From: Tranquillimonas alkanivorans
GTDB lineage: Bacteria; Pseudomonadota; Alphaproteobacteria; Rhodobacterales; Rhodobacteraceae
Direction: 5' to 3'
Assembly: GCF_900115595.1 (NCBI RefSeq)
Contig: NZ_FOXA01000010.1
Coordinates: forward strand, 62,001 to 126,000
DNA length: 64,000 nt
Part shown: positions 1 to 8,014 of the stretch, piece after piece
Layout of the letters: every line of letters begins with the position of its first letter
Position numbering within the stretch: the first letter of the stretch is position 1
Position numbers and translations under genes: made by a program
Notes under the pieces: generated by a model
The model's input: only the letters and a program-made list of their open reading frames with translations
What the model was told of the DNA's origin: nothing
Databases searched by the model: none

Positions 1-170
1 CGCGTCGTCCGCTCGATCAGCCGCACCTCCAGCGTCCGCTCAAGATCGCGCACCCGCTTCGAGACCGTCGATTTGGGAAGCCGCATGGCCCGCGCCGCCC
101 CCGCGAAACTGCCGGTGCGAACGACGCTGCGGAACACCCGGAGCGCGGCAAGGTACATCTCATTGTCCAT
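1..170 (-). CDS. LysR-family transcriptional regulator, N-terminal part (cut by window edge)
   Basis: Only the first 56 or so codons are inside the window. They begin MDNEMYLAALRVFRSVVRTG and contain a typical LysR winged helix-turn-helix: the SFAGAARAM turn, then a recognition helix with PKSTVSKRVRDLE. The start is the CAT at 168-170. The gene is divergent from the MFS transporter at 267, the usual layout when a LysR protein controls its neighbour, so it probably regulates that exporter. The effector domain is off the window, so the ligand cannot be guessed. Confidence 0.85.
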   Translation of the reverse strand, partial: MDNEMYLAALRVFRSVVRTGSFAGAARAMRLPKSTVSKRVRDLERTLEVRLIERTT

Positions 171-266
171 GATCCTGCACGATCCATGCAAGTTGCGCGG
201 CCTTGTCCACGACCTTGTGCGAAACCATAACCAGCAGCAAGACCCTCCCACCACTGGATACCGTTC

Positions 267-1466
267 ATGCAGCCGGACAGAGCTCCCTCCGCCTATGTCA
301 CCGTCGCCGTGCTCGCCGCGTCGAGCCTGACGGTGATGGCAAACGCCACCATCTCCCCCGGCCTGCCGGGGCTCGAGGCGCACTTCGCCGAGGTGCCCGG
401 CATCCGCACGCTCGCCGGGCTGGTTGTCACCCTGCCCTCGCTCTTCGTGATCCTGGCGGCCTCGCTGGTCGGGTGGCTCGCCGACCGGCTAAACCGCCGC
501 CGCATGCTGGCGGTGTCGATGGTCGTCTATGCGCTCGGCGGCGTGTCCGGTCTGTTCCTGTCGTCGATCGAAGGGATCCTCGTGGGCCGCGCGGTTCTGG
601 GGCTCGGGGTGGCCGGCACAATGACGCTGGCCATCACGCTGGCGGGCGACCTGTGGCAGGGCCCGGCACGTCAGCGCTTCATCGGACTGCAATCAAGCGC
701 CATGGCGGCGGGCGGTGTCGTGTTCATCACGCTCGGCGGCGTTCTTGCCGGGCTCGGGTGGCGGATGCCCTTCCTCGTCTACCTCGCCGCGATCCCGATC
801 GCCGTCATGGTGCAGCATGCGCTGAGGTCGGTCGATACGCGCCCCGGCAACGCGAACGCGGCCGGAGACGCTCCTGCGCCGCACCAGCCCTTCCCGTGGC
901 GGGCGGTGGCGCCGGCCTATGCCGCCGCCTTCTTTTTCATGGTGTCGTTCTACCTGATCCCGACCCGCCTGCCATTCCTGCTGGCCGACATGGGGATCGG
1001 CTCCCCGAACGCCGCCGCCGCCGCGATGGCGAGCGCGACGCTCGTCTCGATTCCCGGCGCGATGCTCTATGGCAGGCTCCGTCGTGTGCTGTCGGGCGCG
1101 CAGGTCTTCGCGCTTGGTTTCGGACTGATGGGCACCGGGCTGGCTGTCGTGTCCCTTGCGAGCGGGCTGGCGGGCGTGCTGCCCGGAACGATGATCGCCG
1201 GGGCGGGAATGGGCGCGATGATGCCGAACTTCAGCACCTACATGATGAGCCGCGTTCCCGCCGCCCACCGCGGACGCGCCTCGGGCATGCTGACGACCTC
1301 GATCTTCTCGGGGCAGTTCGTCTCGCCCTTCCTCTCCGCCCCGCTCGCCGCATGGCTGGGGCTGTCGGGCGGCTTCCTCGCCTTCGGCGCAGCGCTTGTC
1401 ACCATCGCCGCGGGCATCGCGCTGGCCTCGCCGCGCGGCCCGTCGCCCCACACGGTCGAGAGCTGA
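267..1466 (+). CDS. MFS transporter, drug/metabolite efflux type
   Basis: This 399-residue hydrophobic protein has about 12 predicted membrane segments, the usual size for the major facilitator superfamily. The loop between segments 2 and 3 carries the family motif A in the form GWLADRLNRRR (about residue 70). A second half with similar segments begins near residue 210 (RAVAPAYAAAFFFMVSF). It most resembles the 12-TM efflux group. The divergent LysR gene suggests inducible expression. The substrate is unknown, and the ribosome binding site is weak. Confidence 0.85.
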   Translation: MQPDRAPSAYVTVAVLAASSLTVMANATISPGLPGLEAHFAEVPGIRTLAGLVVTLPSLFVILAASLVGWLADRLNRRRMLAVSMVVYALGGVSGLFLSSIEGILVGRAVLGLGVAGTMTLAITLAGDLWQGPARQRFIGLQSSAMAAGGVVFITLGGVLAGLGWRMPFLVYLAAIPIAVMVQHALRSVDTRPGNANAAGDAPAPHQPFPWRAVAPAYAAAFFFMVSFYLIPTRLPFLLADMGIGSPNAAAAAMASATLVSIPGAMLYGRLRRVLSGAQVFALGFGLMGTGLAVVSLASGLAGVLPGTMIAGAGMGAMMPNFSTYMMSRVPAAHRGRASGMLTTSIFSGQFVSPFLSAPLAAWLGLSGGFLAFGAALVTIAAGIALASPRGPSPHTVES

Positions 1467-2585
1467 TCATCCCAGCGGGCCGGTGCGGAAAAGCGTCACC
1501 TTCAGCCCGCCATGCGGTACCGGCGGCTCGGGCGGCAGGAACGGCAGCTTCGTCGCCTTCGCCAGCCCCGGATCGTTCGTGACGATGCCGACCCGCCAGC
1601 CCCGGAACCGGGTGCGCAACGTCTCGCCCAGCGCGCCGTAAAGCGCGAACAGGAGCTTCCGGTTGCCGATCCGCCCACCGTAGGGCGGGTTGACCATCAC
1701 CAGTCCCGGCGGTCCCTCGGGCGGCTTGAGATCGCTGACCGCCTGCTGGCGAAACTCCGTCCACGCCGCCACGCCCGCCCGCTCGGCGTTCGCCTGCGAG
1801 GAGCGGACGGCGCCCGCGTCTCGGTCGGAGCCGAAGAAGCGCGCCGCCGGCGGCTCCGTTTCATCCGAGGCCTGCCGCGCCTGCGCCCAGGCCTCGGCGT
1901 CGAAGCTCGCCAATCGCTCGAAGGCAAAGGAACGTGATCGGCCGGGGGCGAGCCCGGCCGCGATCTCGGCCGCCTCGAGAACGAAGGTACCCGAGCCGCA
2001 CATGGGGTCGACCACTGGCTCGCGCCCGTCGAACCCGCAGCGGCGCAGGAACAGGGCGGCGAGCGTTTCGCGCAGGGGCGCCTTGCCGACCGCCTCCTTG
2101 TGGCCGCGCCGGTGCAGCGGTTCGCCCGAGGTGTCGAGGCTGATGGTGCACAAGTCGTCCTCGATGCGCGCCGTCAGCCGCAGCTCGCCTGTCACTGACA
2201 CAGGCGCACCCAGCTCCTCGCGGATCGCGCGCTCGATGCGCTGCGCCGCTGCGCCGGCGTGGTAGATGCGGGACCTGCGGCAGGTCGCCTCCACCCGCAC
2301 CGGCACGTCCTGACGCAGGAACTCGGCCCAAGGCACCCGGCGCGCCCGCTTGTCGAGTTGCGCCAGGTGCATCGCCCGGAACGAAGCCACCCGCGCCAGC
2401 ACCCGCCCGGCGCCGCGCAGTTCAAGGTTCGCCCGCCAGACCTCGGGCCAGCCGCCCTGCACGAGCACACCGCCCGGCACGGCGTTCGGAGCGGAAAAGC
2501 CCTTCTCGGTGGCTTCGGCCCTCAACTCCTCCTCCAGCCCCGGTGTGGCGGCAAGGAATATCTCGAAGGGATCACCTGTTTCCAT
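1467..2585 (-). CDS. THUMP-domain class I SAM-dependent RNA methyltransferase (RlmL-like)
   Basis: The 372-residue protein starts METGDPFEIFLAATPGLE; the open frame extends 17 codons further upstream, but this start fits the family. It has an N-terminal ferredoxin-like plus THUMP region (about 1-150), then an UPF0020 methyltransferase domain with the SAM motif DPMCGSGTFVLEA (about 200) and the catalytic NPPYGGRIG motif (about 305), which is typical of N2-guanine or N6-adenine methylation. Family members modify 23S rRNA (the RlmL N-terminal half, m2G2445). The stop abuts that of the convergent MFS gene with no spare base. The exact target is inferred. Confidence 0.85.
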   Translation of the reverse strand: METGDPFEIFLAATPGLEEELRAEATEKGFSAPNAVPGGVLVQGGWPEVWRANLELRGAGRVLARVASFRAMHLAQLDKRARRVPWAEFLRQDVPVRVEATCRRSRIYHAGAAAQRIERAIREELGAPVSVTGELRLTARIEDDLCTISLDTSGEPLHRRGHKEAVGKAPLRETLAALFLRRCGFDGREPVVDPMCGSGTFVLEAAEIAAGLAPGRSRSFAFERLASFDAEAWAQARQASDETEPPAARFFGSDRDAGAVRSSQANAERAGVAAWTEFRQQAVSDLKPPEGPPGLVMVNPPYGGRIGNRKLLFALYGALGETLRTRFRGWRVGIVTNDPGLAKATKLPFLPPEPPVPHGGLKVTLFRTGPLG

Positions 2586-2646
2586 ACGCCCCGAATAACG
2601 CAAGACGTGAGGGGCGGCGACGGGAAAACACTGCAAGCGAAGCGCG

Positions 2647-3345
2647 TCAGATCAGGCCGTACTCGCGCGCGAGCGACACGGCCTGAAGACCGGTCCGCGC
2701 ATCCAGCTTGCCGCGTGCGCTCTTGATGCGTTGCTTGATGGCGCTTTCGCTCAAATCCAGCGCATACGCGATCTGCTTGATCCGCAAGCCCTGCATTGAC
2801 AGGCGCAGCACCTCGACCTCGCCCTCGGTCAGGCTTGCCGGCGCGGCCTTGGCGGCATGAAGGGCCACGACATGCGCCGCCAGCCGCTCGATTTCACCAT
2901 CGCTGAACTCGCGGTCTCGGCGCACGAAGATACCGTAGGACCGCTCTCCGTCCGCGTTGGCGTCGAAGCAGCTTGCGGCAGCGCCGAAGCGCAGGCCGAA
3001 GGCGCGCGCCTCTACAAGGATGCCCGCCGGGTCCTCAAGGCCGATCTCGCTCCACCGCACAGCGCCAATATTGGCATAGAGCCAGCGCATCACGGGGTCC
3101 TGCAGCATCATGCGCGCGCTGGTGTAGCGTTCGACCCACGGCTCGGGCAGATTGTTGATCTCTTCCCGGGGGAAGGCAAATCCGACGCGAAGAGCAAGGT
3201 AGTGGCCGCCGGGTGCAATCGTTTGCAGCTCGTCGGGATCAAGACCGCCGCTTCCCAGCGGCGTAGCCGCGGCCGATGAGGATCGAAGGTGCGCTCTCAA
3301 CGTGTTGTCTTGCCGTCGATTTCCTGCTGCATAAATTGTTGCCAT
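2647..3345 (-). CDS. LuxR-family regulator with autoinducer-binding and HTH domains
   Basis: The protein has 232 residues. Residues about 35-165 form an autoinducer-binding domain that keeps the usual aromatic and acidic residues (PEPWVERY, QDPVMRW, VRWSEIG). Residues about 170-232 are a LuxR helix-turn-helix (LTEGEVEVLRLSMQGLRIKQ, then LSESAIKQRI). No luxI synthase is in the window, so this would be a solo receptor. No Shine-Dalgarno precedes the chosen ATG, and that codon overlaps the ATG of the divergent gene at 3344, so the N-terminus is uncertain. Whether it binds an acyl-homoserine lactone cannot be told from the sequence. Confidence 0.85.
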   Translation of the reverse strand: MATIYAAGNRRQDNTLRAHLRSSSAAATPLGSGGLDPDELQTIAPGGHYLALRVGFAFPREEINNLPEPWVERYTSARMMLQDPVMRWLYANIGAVRWSEIGLEDPAGILVEARAFGLRFGAAASCFDANADGERSYGIFVRRDREFSDGEIERLAAHVVALHAAKAAPASLTEGEVEVLRLSMQGLRIKQIAYALDLSESAIKQRIKSARGKLDARTGLQAVSLAREYGLI

Positions 3346-3883
3346 GGAACAGGCACCGTCGCAAGCGGCGCCCCGCCTCGACAGTGAAGGTTATTCGGTG
3401 AAGAAGCTCGAAGCGCGTGTGAAGGCTTGCCTGGCAGAGATGAATTCGCTCGCGACCGCCGGATACGCCCTCGGCTTCCATGTGCGCTATTCGACGCCGC
3501 GTCTCTTGCTGCGCACCTACGACGCGCGCTGGACCGAGGTCTATTCCCGCGAAGGTCTCGTGATGCAGGACCCCGTCGTCGCCTGGAGCTTCGCCAACAC
3601 CACTCCGTGCCGCTGGTCCGATCTGCCGTGTGACGCGGCCGGCGAACACGTCTTGCACCGCGCCAGCCGCTTCGGCCTGTGTCATGGCGTGGCGAGTGGA
3701 TACGAGGCAGGCGGCAGCCGCTCCGTCTGCGGCTTCGCCCGCTCGGACCGCGAGTTCACCATTAGCGAGATCGCTCGCTTGATGTCCTCTTTCAAGGACC
3801 TTCACGAAATCACGAACTTGGAGGGCGGCGCGCCTGAGGGGATGCAGGCGCTGCTGGTACGTTGCGCGGGGAAGACATCATAG
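3344..3883 (+). CDS. Autoinducer-binding-domain protein without HTH (truncated LuxR-type)
   Basis: The protein is at most 179 residues and consists almost wholly of a LuxR-type autoinducer-binding domain. It has the same signature positions as its divergent neighbour (DARWTEVY, MQDPVVAWSF, CRWSDLP, SDREFTISEIARL). It ends about 25 residues after that domain, and I found no HTH coding in any frame downstream, so the lack of a DNA-binding domain is not a fresh frameshift. The ATG at 3344 has no ribosome site; an in-frame GTG at 3398 follows GAAGG (3386-3390) with a 7-nt spacer and may be the true start (161 residues). By analogy with truncated TraR-like proteins it could modulate the full-length partner by dimerising with it; that is inference. 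Confidence 0.75.
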   Translation: MEQAPSQAAPRLDSEGYSVKKLEARVKACLAEMNSLATAGYALGFHVRYSTPRLLLRTYDARWTEVYSREGLVMQDPVVAWSFANTTPCRWSDLPCDAAGEHVLHRASRFGLCHGVASGYEAGGSRSVCGFARSDREFTISEIARLMSSFKDLHEITNLEGGAPEGMQALLVRCAGKTS

Positions 3884-3980
3884 AGGGAAGCGGCGCCTGT
3901 CCGGGCCGGTCGTTGGATCGTGGCGACCCGATAAAGCCCCCTCAGAGAAGAACGAAGGCCCCTTCCAACAGCGAATCCGA

Positions 3981-4004
3981 GGGAGCGGGCATCGACCCGC
4001 TCCC
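3981..4004. terminator. Hairpin between convergent genes, probable bidirectional terminator
   Basis: A perfect 9-bp stem, GGGAGCGGG / CCCGCTCCC, encloses a 6-nt loop. It lies between the stop of the truncated LuxR-type gene and the stop of the aminotransferase gene. The T tract is weak on both strands, so termination efficiency is uncertain. Confidence 0.6.
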
Positions 4005-4012
4005 CTTTGGGA

Positions 4013-5197
4013 TCAGGCGGCGGACCGCGTCGGCAGGCACGCCGCCCCGAGATGCTCCGCCACCTGCCACAGGGTTTCCTGGCGCAGGCCGCCGATGTTG
4101 ATGCGGCCGTTGCCGGGCATGTAAATGCCGTGCCGCGTGCGCAGCGCCTCGACCCCGTCGGGGTTGATCGGCAGCAGCGCGAACATGCCCCGCCCGGTGC
4201 CCGCTGGCTCCAGCGCGGGGTGCGAGGCGGCAAGCGCCTTGCGCAGATCGGCGAGGCGGACGCGCATTGTCTCCAGTTCCTCCCGCCAGGTGCGGGCGAG
4301 GTCCGGGTCGTTGAGGATCTCGGCCACCAGCGCCGCGCCGTGATCAGGCGGCATGGAGTACATGCCCCGCGCCTCCCGCGCGACGGCGGCGGCCGCGTTG
4401 GCGGCGCCGTCTCCCTCGGACAGGACAAAGACGCCCCCGGTCCTCTCGCGGTACAGGCCGAAGTTCTTCGAGCACGACACCGTCACCAGCATCTCGGGCA
4501 CGCGGCCCGCCAGGTACCGCAGTCCGGCGGCGTCGGCGTCCAGACCGTCGCCGAGCCCCTGGTACGCCTGGTCGATCAGCGGCACGAGGCAGCGGCGATT
4601 GAGGAACGCGGCCAGCGCGGCCCAGTCCTCGCCAGTGAGATCCTGCCCGGTCGGGTTGTGACAGGCGCCCTGAAGGACCACCACGTCCCCCGGCCGAGCG
4701 TCGCGCAGCTCATCGAGGATGGCCGCCACGTCCGGCCGCGCCCCCGGCGCGGGAGCATAGGCGATGCGCTCGATCGACAGACCGGCGGCGGCGAAGATCG
4801 GCGGGTGGTTGGGCCATGTCGGCTCCAGCAGCCAGACGCGGGCGGCCGGATCGGCGATCCGGACGACCTCGGCCGCCATGCGCAGCGCGGCTGTGCCGCC
4901 GGGCGTCTGGAGCGCGCCCATCCGTTCTGGCGAGGGGCGCGCTACGCCGAAGGTTAGATCCGCCATCGCGTCGAGGAACGCGGCGTTGCCCGCGGGACCA
5001 AGGTAGGCCTTGGTCTCCTGCGTCTCGGCCAGCCGGTGTTCGGCGGCTTTCACCGCCCGCATCACCGGAGTGCGGCCCTCGGCGTCGCGGTAGACACCGA
5101 CGCCGAGGTCGACCTTGTCAGCCCGCCGATCCGCGGCATGAGCGGCGATCAGCGCCAGCAGCGGATCGGGCTGACCGGGTTTGAGAGCTTCGAACAT
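4013..5197 (-). CDS. Aromatic amino acid / aspartate aminotransferase, class I (TyrB/AspC type)
   Basis: The 394-residue protein is a full-length fold-type I PLP aminotransferase of the AspC/TyrB branch. It begins MFEALKPGQPDPLLALI and carries the PLP region VSCSKNFGLYRERTG with the Schiff-base lysine (about 245), and the cofactor Asp/Tyr stretch LIDQAYQGLGDG (about 210). It is the last gene of an operon with an IOR enzyme and an ABC importer. That context points to the aromatic activity, Phe/Tyr/Trp to arylpyruvate, feeding IOR. Aspartate activity is equally possible from sequence alone. Confidence 0.9.
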   Translation of the reverse strand: MFEALKPGQPDPLLALIAAHAADRRADKVDLGVGVYRDAEGRTPVMRAVKAAEHRLAETQETKAYLGPAGNAAFLDAMADLTFGVARPSPERMGALQTPGGTAALRMAAEVVRIADPAARVWLLEPTWPNHPPIFAAAGLSIERIAYAPAPGARPDVAAILDELRDARPGDVVVLQGACHNPTGQDLTGEDWAALAAFLNRRCLVPLIDQAYQGLGDGLDADAAGLRYLAGRVPEMLVTVSCSKNFGLYRERTGGVFVLSEGDGAANAAAAVAREARGMYSMPPDHGAALVAEILNDPDLARTWREELETMRVRLADLRKALAASHPALEPAGTGRGMFALLPINPDGVEALRTRHGIYMPGNGRINIGGLRQETLWQVAEHLGAACLPTRSAA

Positions 5198-5207
5198 CCC
5201 GGTCCCC

Positions 5208-6002
5208 CTATGCCAGCAGCAGGCTGTCGTCGGTCAAATCGTCGCCCTGCGTCTTCGAGAACAGCGCCACGAAGTCCGCCGGGGTCATCCCCTCGCGCTC
5301 GCCCCCCTGAATGTCGATAAGCTTGCGACCGCCGTGCATCATTACGGTACGCGTGCCGCAAGACAGGGCGTCGCCCATCGAGTGGGTGACCATCATTGCG
5401 GTCAGCCCGAATTCGGCGATCAGGTCGCGGGTCAGGTTGATCACGAAATCCGCCATCTTGGGGTCGAGCGCCGCCGTGTGCTCGTCGAGCAGCAGGATCC
5501 GACTGGGCGCGAAGGTCGCCATCAGCAGGCTCAGCGCCTGCCGCTGCCCCCCGGAAAGGAGGCCGATGCGGTCGCCAAGCCGATCCTCAAGCCCCATGCC
5601 CAACACCTTAAGGCGCTCACGGAACTGCTGGCGACGCTCCTCGGTCAGCGCGCGGGACAAGCCGCGCGCGTTGCCGCGCATCATGGCCAGCGCGAGGTTC
5701 TCCTCGATCGACAGCGGTCCGCAGACGCCGACGTTGGGGTCCTGGAACACGCGCGCCACGTCGTCGGCGCGTTTCTGGACCGGCAGCGCCGTCACGTCGC
5801 GCCCGTCGATCATGACGCTGCCCGATGTCACGGGAGTCTCGCCGGCCAGCACGCCAAGCAGCGTGGACTTGCCGGCGCCGTTCGAGCCGATGACGGTCAC
5901 GAACTCGCCTTCAGGGATGTCGAGTGACACGCCGCGCAGAGCGCGCTTCTCGAGCGCGGTGCCGGGATTGAAGGTGACGACGATGTTGCTGAGCGAAATC
6001 AT
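5208..6002 (-). CDS. ABC transporter ATP-binding protein (TrpZ-like)
   Basis: The 264-residue ATPase has Walker A GSNGAGKSTLLG (about 38), the signature LLSGGQRQALSLL (about 150) and Walker B ILLLDEHTAALDP. Its start overlaps the end of the permease gene by 4 bp (ATGA), so the two are translationally coupled. It belongs to the ATPases that pair with TrpX/TrpY-type proteins, and would power import of the ligand bound by the protein at 7002-7961. Confidence 0.88.
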   Translation of the reverse strand: MISLSNIVVTFNPGTALEKRALRGVSLDIPEGEFVTVIGSNGAGKSTLLGVLAGETPVTSGSVMIDGRDVTALPVQKRADDVARVFQDPNVGVCGPLSIEENLALAMMRGNARGLSRALTEERRQQFRERLKVLGMGLEDRLGDRIGLLSGGQRQALSLLMATFAPSRILLLDEHTAALDPKMADFVINLTRDLIAEFGLTAMMVTHSMGDALSCGTRTVMMHGGRKLIDIQGGEREGMTPADFVALFSKTQGDDLTDDSLLLA

Positions 6003-6946
6003 TTGGCGGGCACCTTCTTCTGGAGCGACAGGCGGGGCCGCGGGGCCTTGAAGCCGCTCTTGCGCATTTTCGGCGCAACGAGCGCGAGCGCGACGATGAC
6101 GGCGGTGACGAGGTTGAGGTCTGACGCCTGCAGGCCGAGCGAGCTGGTATTGAGCGCGAACGCCATCGCGATGCGGTAGAGGATCGAGCCCATGATGCAG
6201 GCCACGATCAGCACCCAGATCTTGCGGCTGCCCACCAGCGTCTCACCCAGGATCACGGCGGCCAGGCCCACGACGATCGTGCCCACGCCGGCGTTCACGT
6301 CGGCGAAGCCGTTGAGCTGGGTGAAGATGGCGCCCGCCATCGCCACGAGCCCGTTCGAAACCGCCAGACCGACATACGTGCACAGCGCCGACGAGCCGCC
6401 GTTGGCCAGCACGAAGCGCGAGTTCTGGCCGGTGGCGCGCATGGCGAGGCCGAAGTCGGACGCCAGCAGCCGGATAATCAGCCACGCCGCGACGGCGACA
6501 ACCGCCAGAACCAGCAGCACGCGCGCGAAGTCCTGCCCCACGTCCATCGCGGCGAAGGCCGGCGCGGTCTGCGAGATGATCGTTTCCTCCCCCAGCACCG
6601 GCAGGTTCGGGCGACCCATGATCCGGATGTTGATCGAGTAGGCGGCGATCATGGTCAGGATAGACGCGAGCAGGTTCAGGATGTTGAACCGGATGGCTAG
6701 GAATGCGGTGATCAGGCCAGCGCAGGCACCGGCGAGGAACGCGGCGACCAGCCCCACCCAGGGCGCCATGGCCCCGATGCCGCCGCTCACGATCAGCGTT
6801 GCGGCCACGGCCGAGCCCAGCGGCAGGCTGCCGTCCACGGTCAGGTCCGGGAAGTCGAGCACCCGGAAGGTCAGGAAGACGGCGATGCCGACCAGGCCGT
6901 AGATCAGGCCGAGCTCGAGCGCGCCGAGGAATGCGAATACTGTCAT
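5999..6946 (-). CDS. ABC transporter permease (TrpY-like)
   Basis: The 315-residue integral membrane protein has about 8-9 hydrophobic segments and the LivH/RbsC-like permease fold, with the family N-terminal stretch LTFRVLDFPDLTVDGSLPLG. The charged C-terminal tail (RKSGFKAPRPRLSLQKK) is probably cytoplasmic. It sits between the substrate-binding and ATPase genes of the same importer and overlaps the ATPase gene by 4 bp. Confidence 0.88.
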   Translation of the reverse strand: MTVFAFLGALELGLIYGLVGIAVFLTFRVLDFPDLTVDGSLPLGSAVAATLIVSGGIGAMAPWVGLVAAFLAGACAGLITAFLAIRFNILNLLASILTMIAAYSINIRIMGRPNLPVLGEETIISQTAPAFAAMDVGQDFARVLLVLAVVAVAAWLIIRLLASDFGLAMRATGQNSRFVLANGGSSALCTYVGLAVSNGLVAMAGAIFTQLNGFADVNAGVGTIVVGLAAVILGETLVGSRKIWVLIVACIMGSILYRIAMAFALNTSSLGLQASDLNLVTAVIVALALVAPKMRKSGFKAPRPRLSLQKKVPAK

Positions 6947-7001
6947 GGGGTCTCCTCCCAGAGGCGGTGGCCGGGCCGCCCTGCGGCCCGGCCGACAGGT
7001 G

Positions 7002-7961
7002 TCACTCGATTACTTCGGTCGCGCGGTCGCGCACCGACTGCGGGATCTCGAGCCCGATCTTCTCGGCGGCACCGAGGTTCAGCACGAGGTCCGAGCCGCT
7101 CGCCACGGTGGCGGGCATGTCGGCGGGGTTCGCGCCTTCGAGGATCTGCACGACGTAGTCCGCCGTCTGCTCTCCGATCTGCGCGTAGTCGAAGCCCAGT
7201 CCGACCGTCGCGCCCTCGGGCACGTAGGTGTTCGCGCCCGCAAAGACGGGGACGCCCGCGCTTTCGCCCACAGCGACGATGGTCTTGATGGCGCTGGCGA
7301 CGTTGTTGTCCGTCGGCGCGTAGATGAAGTCGACTTCGCCGGCGATCGAGCGAGTGGCGGTCATCATGTCGGCCGAGGTCACGGCGGCGGCCTCGACAAT
7401 CTCGAGGTCACGGCCTTCGGCCTCGCTGCGCAGCATCTCGAGCAACGCGGCGGCGTTGGACTCGCCCGGCGAGTAGACCACGCCGACGCGCGTCGCGTTC
7501 GGCTTGATCTCCTTCATCAGGTCGAGGTGCTGGCCGACCGGCGACATGTCCGACAGCCCGGTGACGTTACCGCCCGGCGCCTCCATCTTGTCCACCAGCT
7601 TGGCGCTGACGGGGTCGGTCACGGCGGTGAAGACCACCGGAAGCTCGGACGTGGCCGAAGCCAGAGCCTGCGCCGACGGCGTCGAGATGCCAACCAGCAC
7701 GTCCGGGGCGTCGCCCACGAACTTGCGCGCGATCTGTGAGGCGACCGCCGGGTTGCCCTGCGCAGTCTGGTAGGTGAACTCGAGGTTCTCGCCGACGGTG
7801 TAGCCGGCTTCTTCCAGCCCGCGCAGCAGGCCTTCGCGGGTGGCGTCGAGCGCCGGGTGCTCGACGATTTGGCTGACGGCGACGGTCTTCACGTCATCCT
7901 GCGCGAACACGGGCGCAGAGACGCCGGCCGCGAGCGCGGCGGCAAGGTACAGGGGTTTCAT
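7002..7961 (-). CDS. ABC transporter substrate-binding protein (TrpX/ABC_sub_bind family)
   Basis: The 319-residue protein has a Sec signal peptide (MKPLYLAAALAAGVSAPVFA, cleavage after AFA/AQ about 21) and the two-lobe binding fold of the ABC_sub_bind family, with phrases such as ELPVVFTAVTDPV, GGNVTGLSD and FIYAPTDNNVAS. TrpX of Gram-positive bacteria, a tryptophan/tyrosine-linked importer, is in this family. Here the gene follows IOR by 53 bp and precedes the aminotransferase in one operon, so an aromatic amino acid or arylpyruvate is the likely ligand. This is inferred from context and not shown by residues. Confidence 0.85.
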   Translation of the reverse strand: MKPLYLAAALAAGVSAPVFAQDDVKTVAVSQIVEHPALDATREGLLRGLEEAGYTVGENLEFTYQTAQGNPAVASQIARKFVGDAPDVLVGISTPSAQALASATSELPVVFTAVTDPVSAKLVDKMEAPGGNVTGLSDMSPVGQHLDLMKEIKPNATRVGVVYSPGESNAAALLEMLRSEAEGRDLEIVEAAAVTSADMMTATRSIAGEVDFIYAPTDNNVASAIKTIVAVGESAGVPVFAGANTYVPEGATVGLGFDYAQIGEQTADYVVQILEGANPADMPATVASGSDLVLNLGAAEKIGLEIPQSVRDRATEVIE

Positions 7962-8014
7962 CCGGATTCCTCCCTAGGGTCTTGGATGTTTGGGTTTTGT
8001 GGCGCGGCCGCCGC

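Noticed and set aside
203-1582. Long plus-strand open frame over the MFS gene (459 codons)
   Set aside because: Arg/Pro/Ala-rich translation with no domain; it is a shadow of the transporter at 267-1466.
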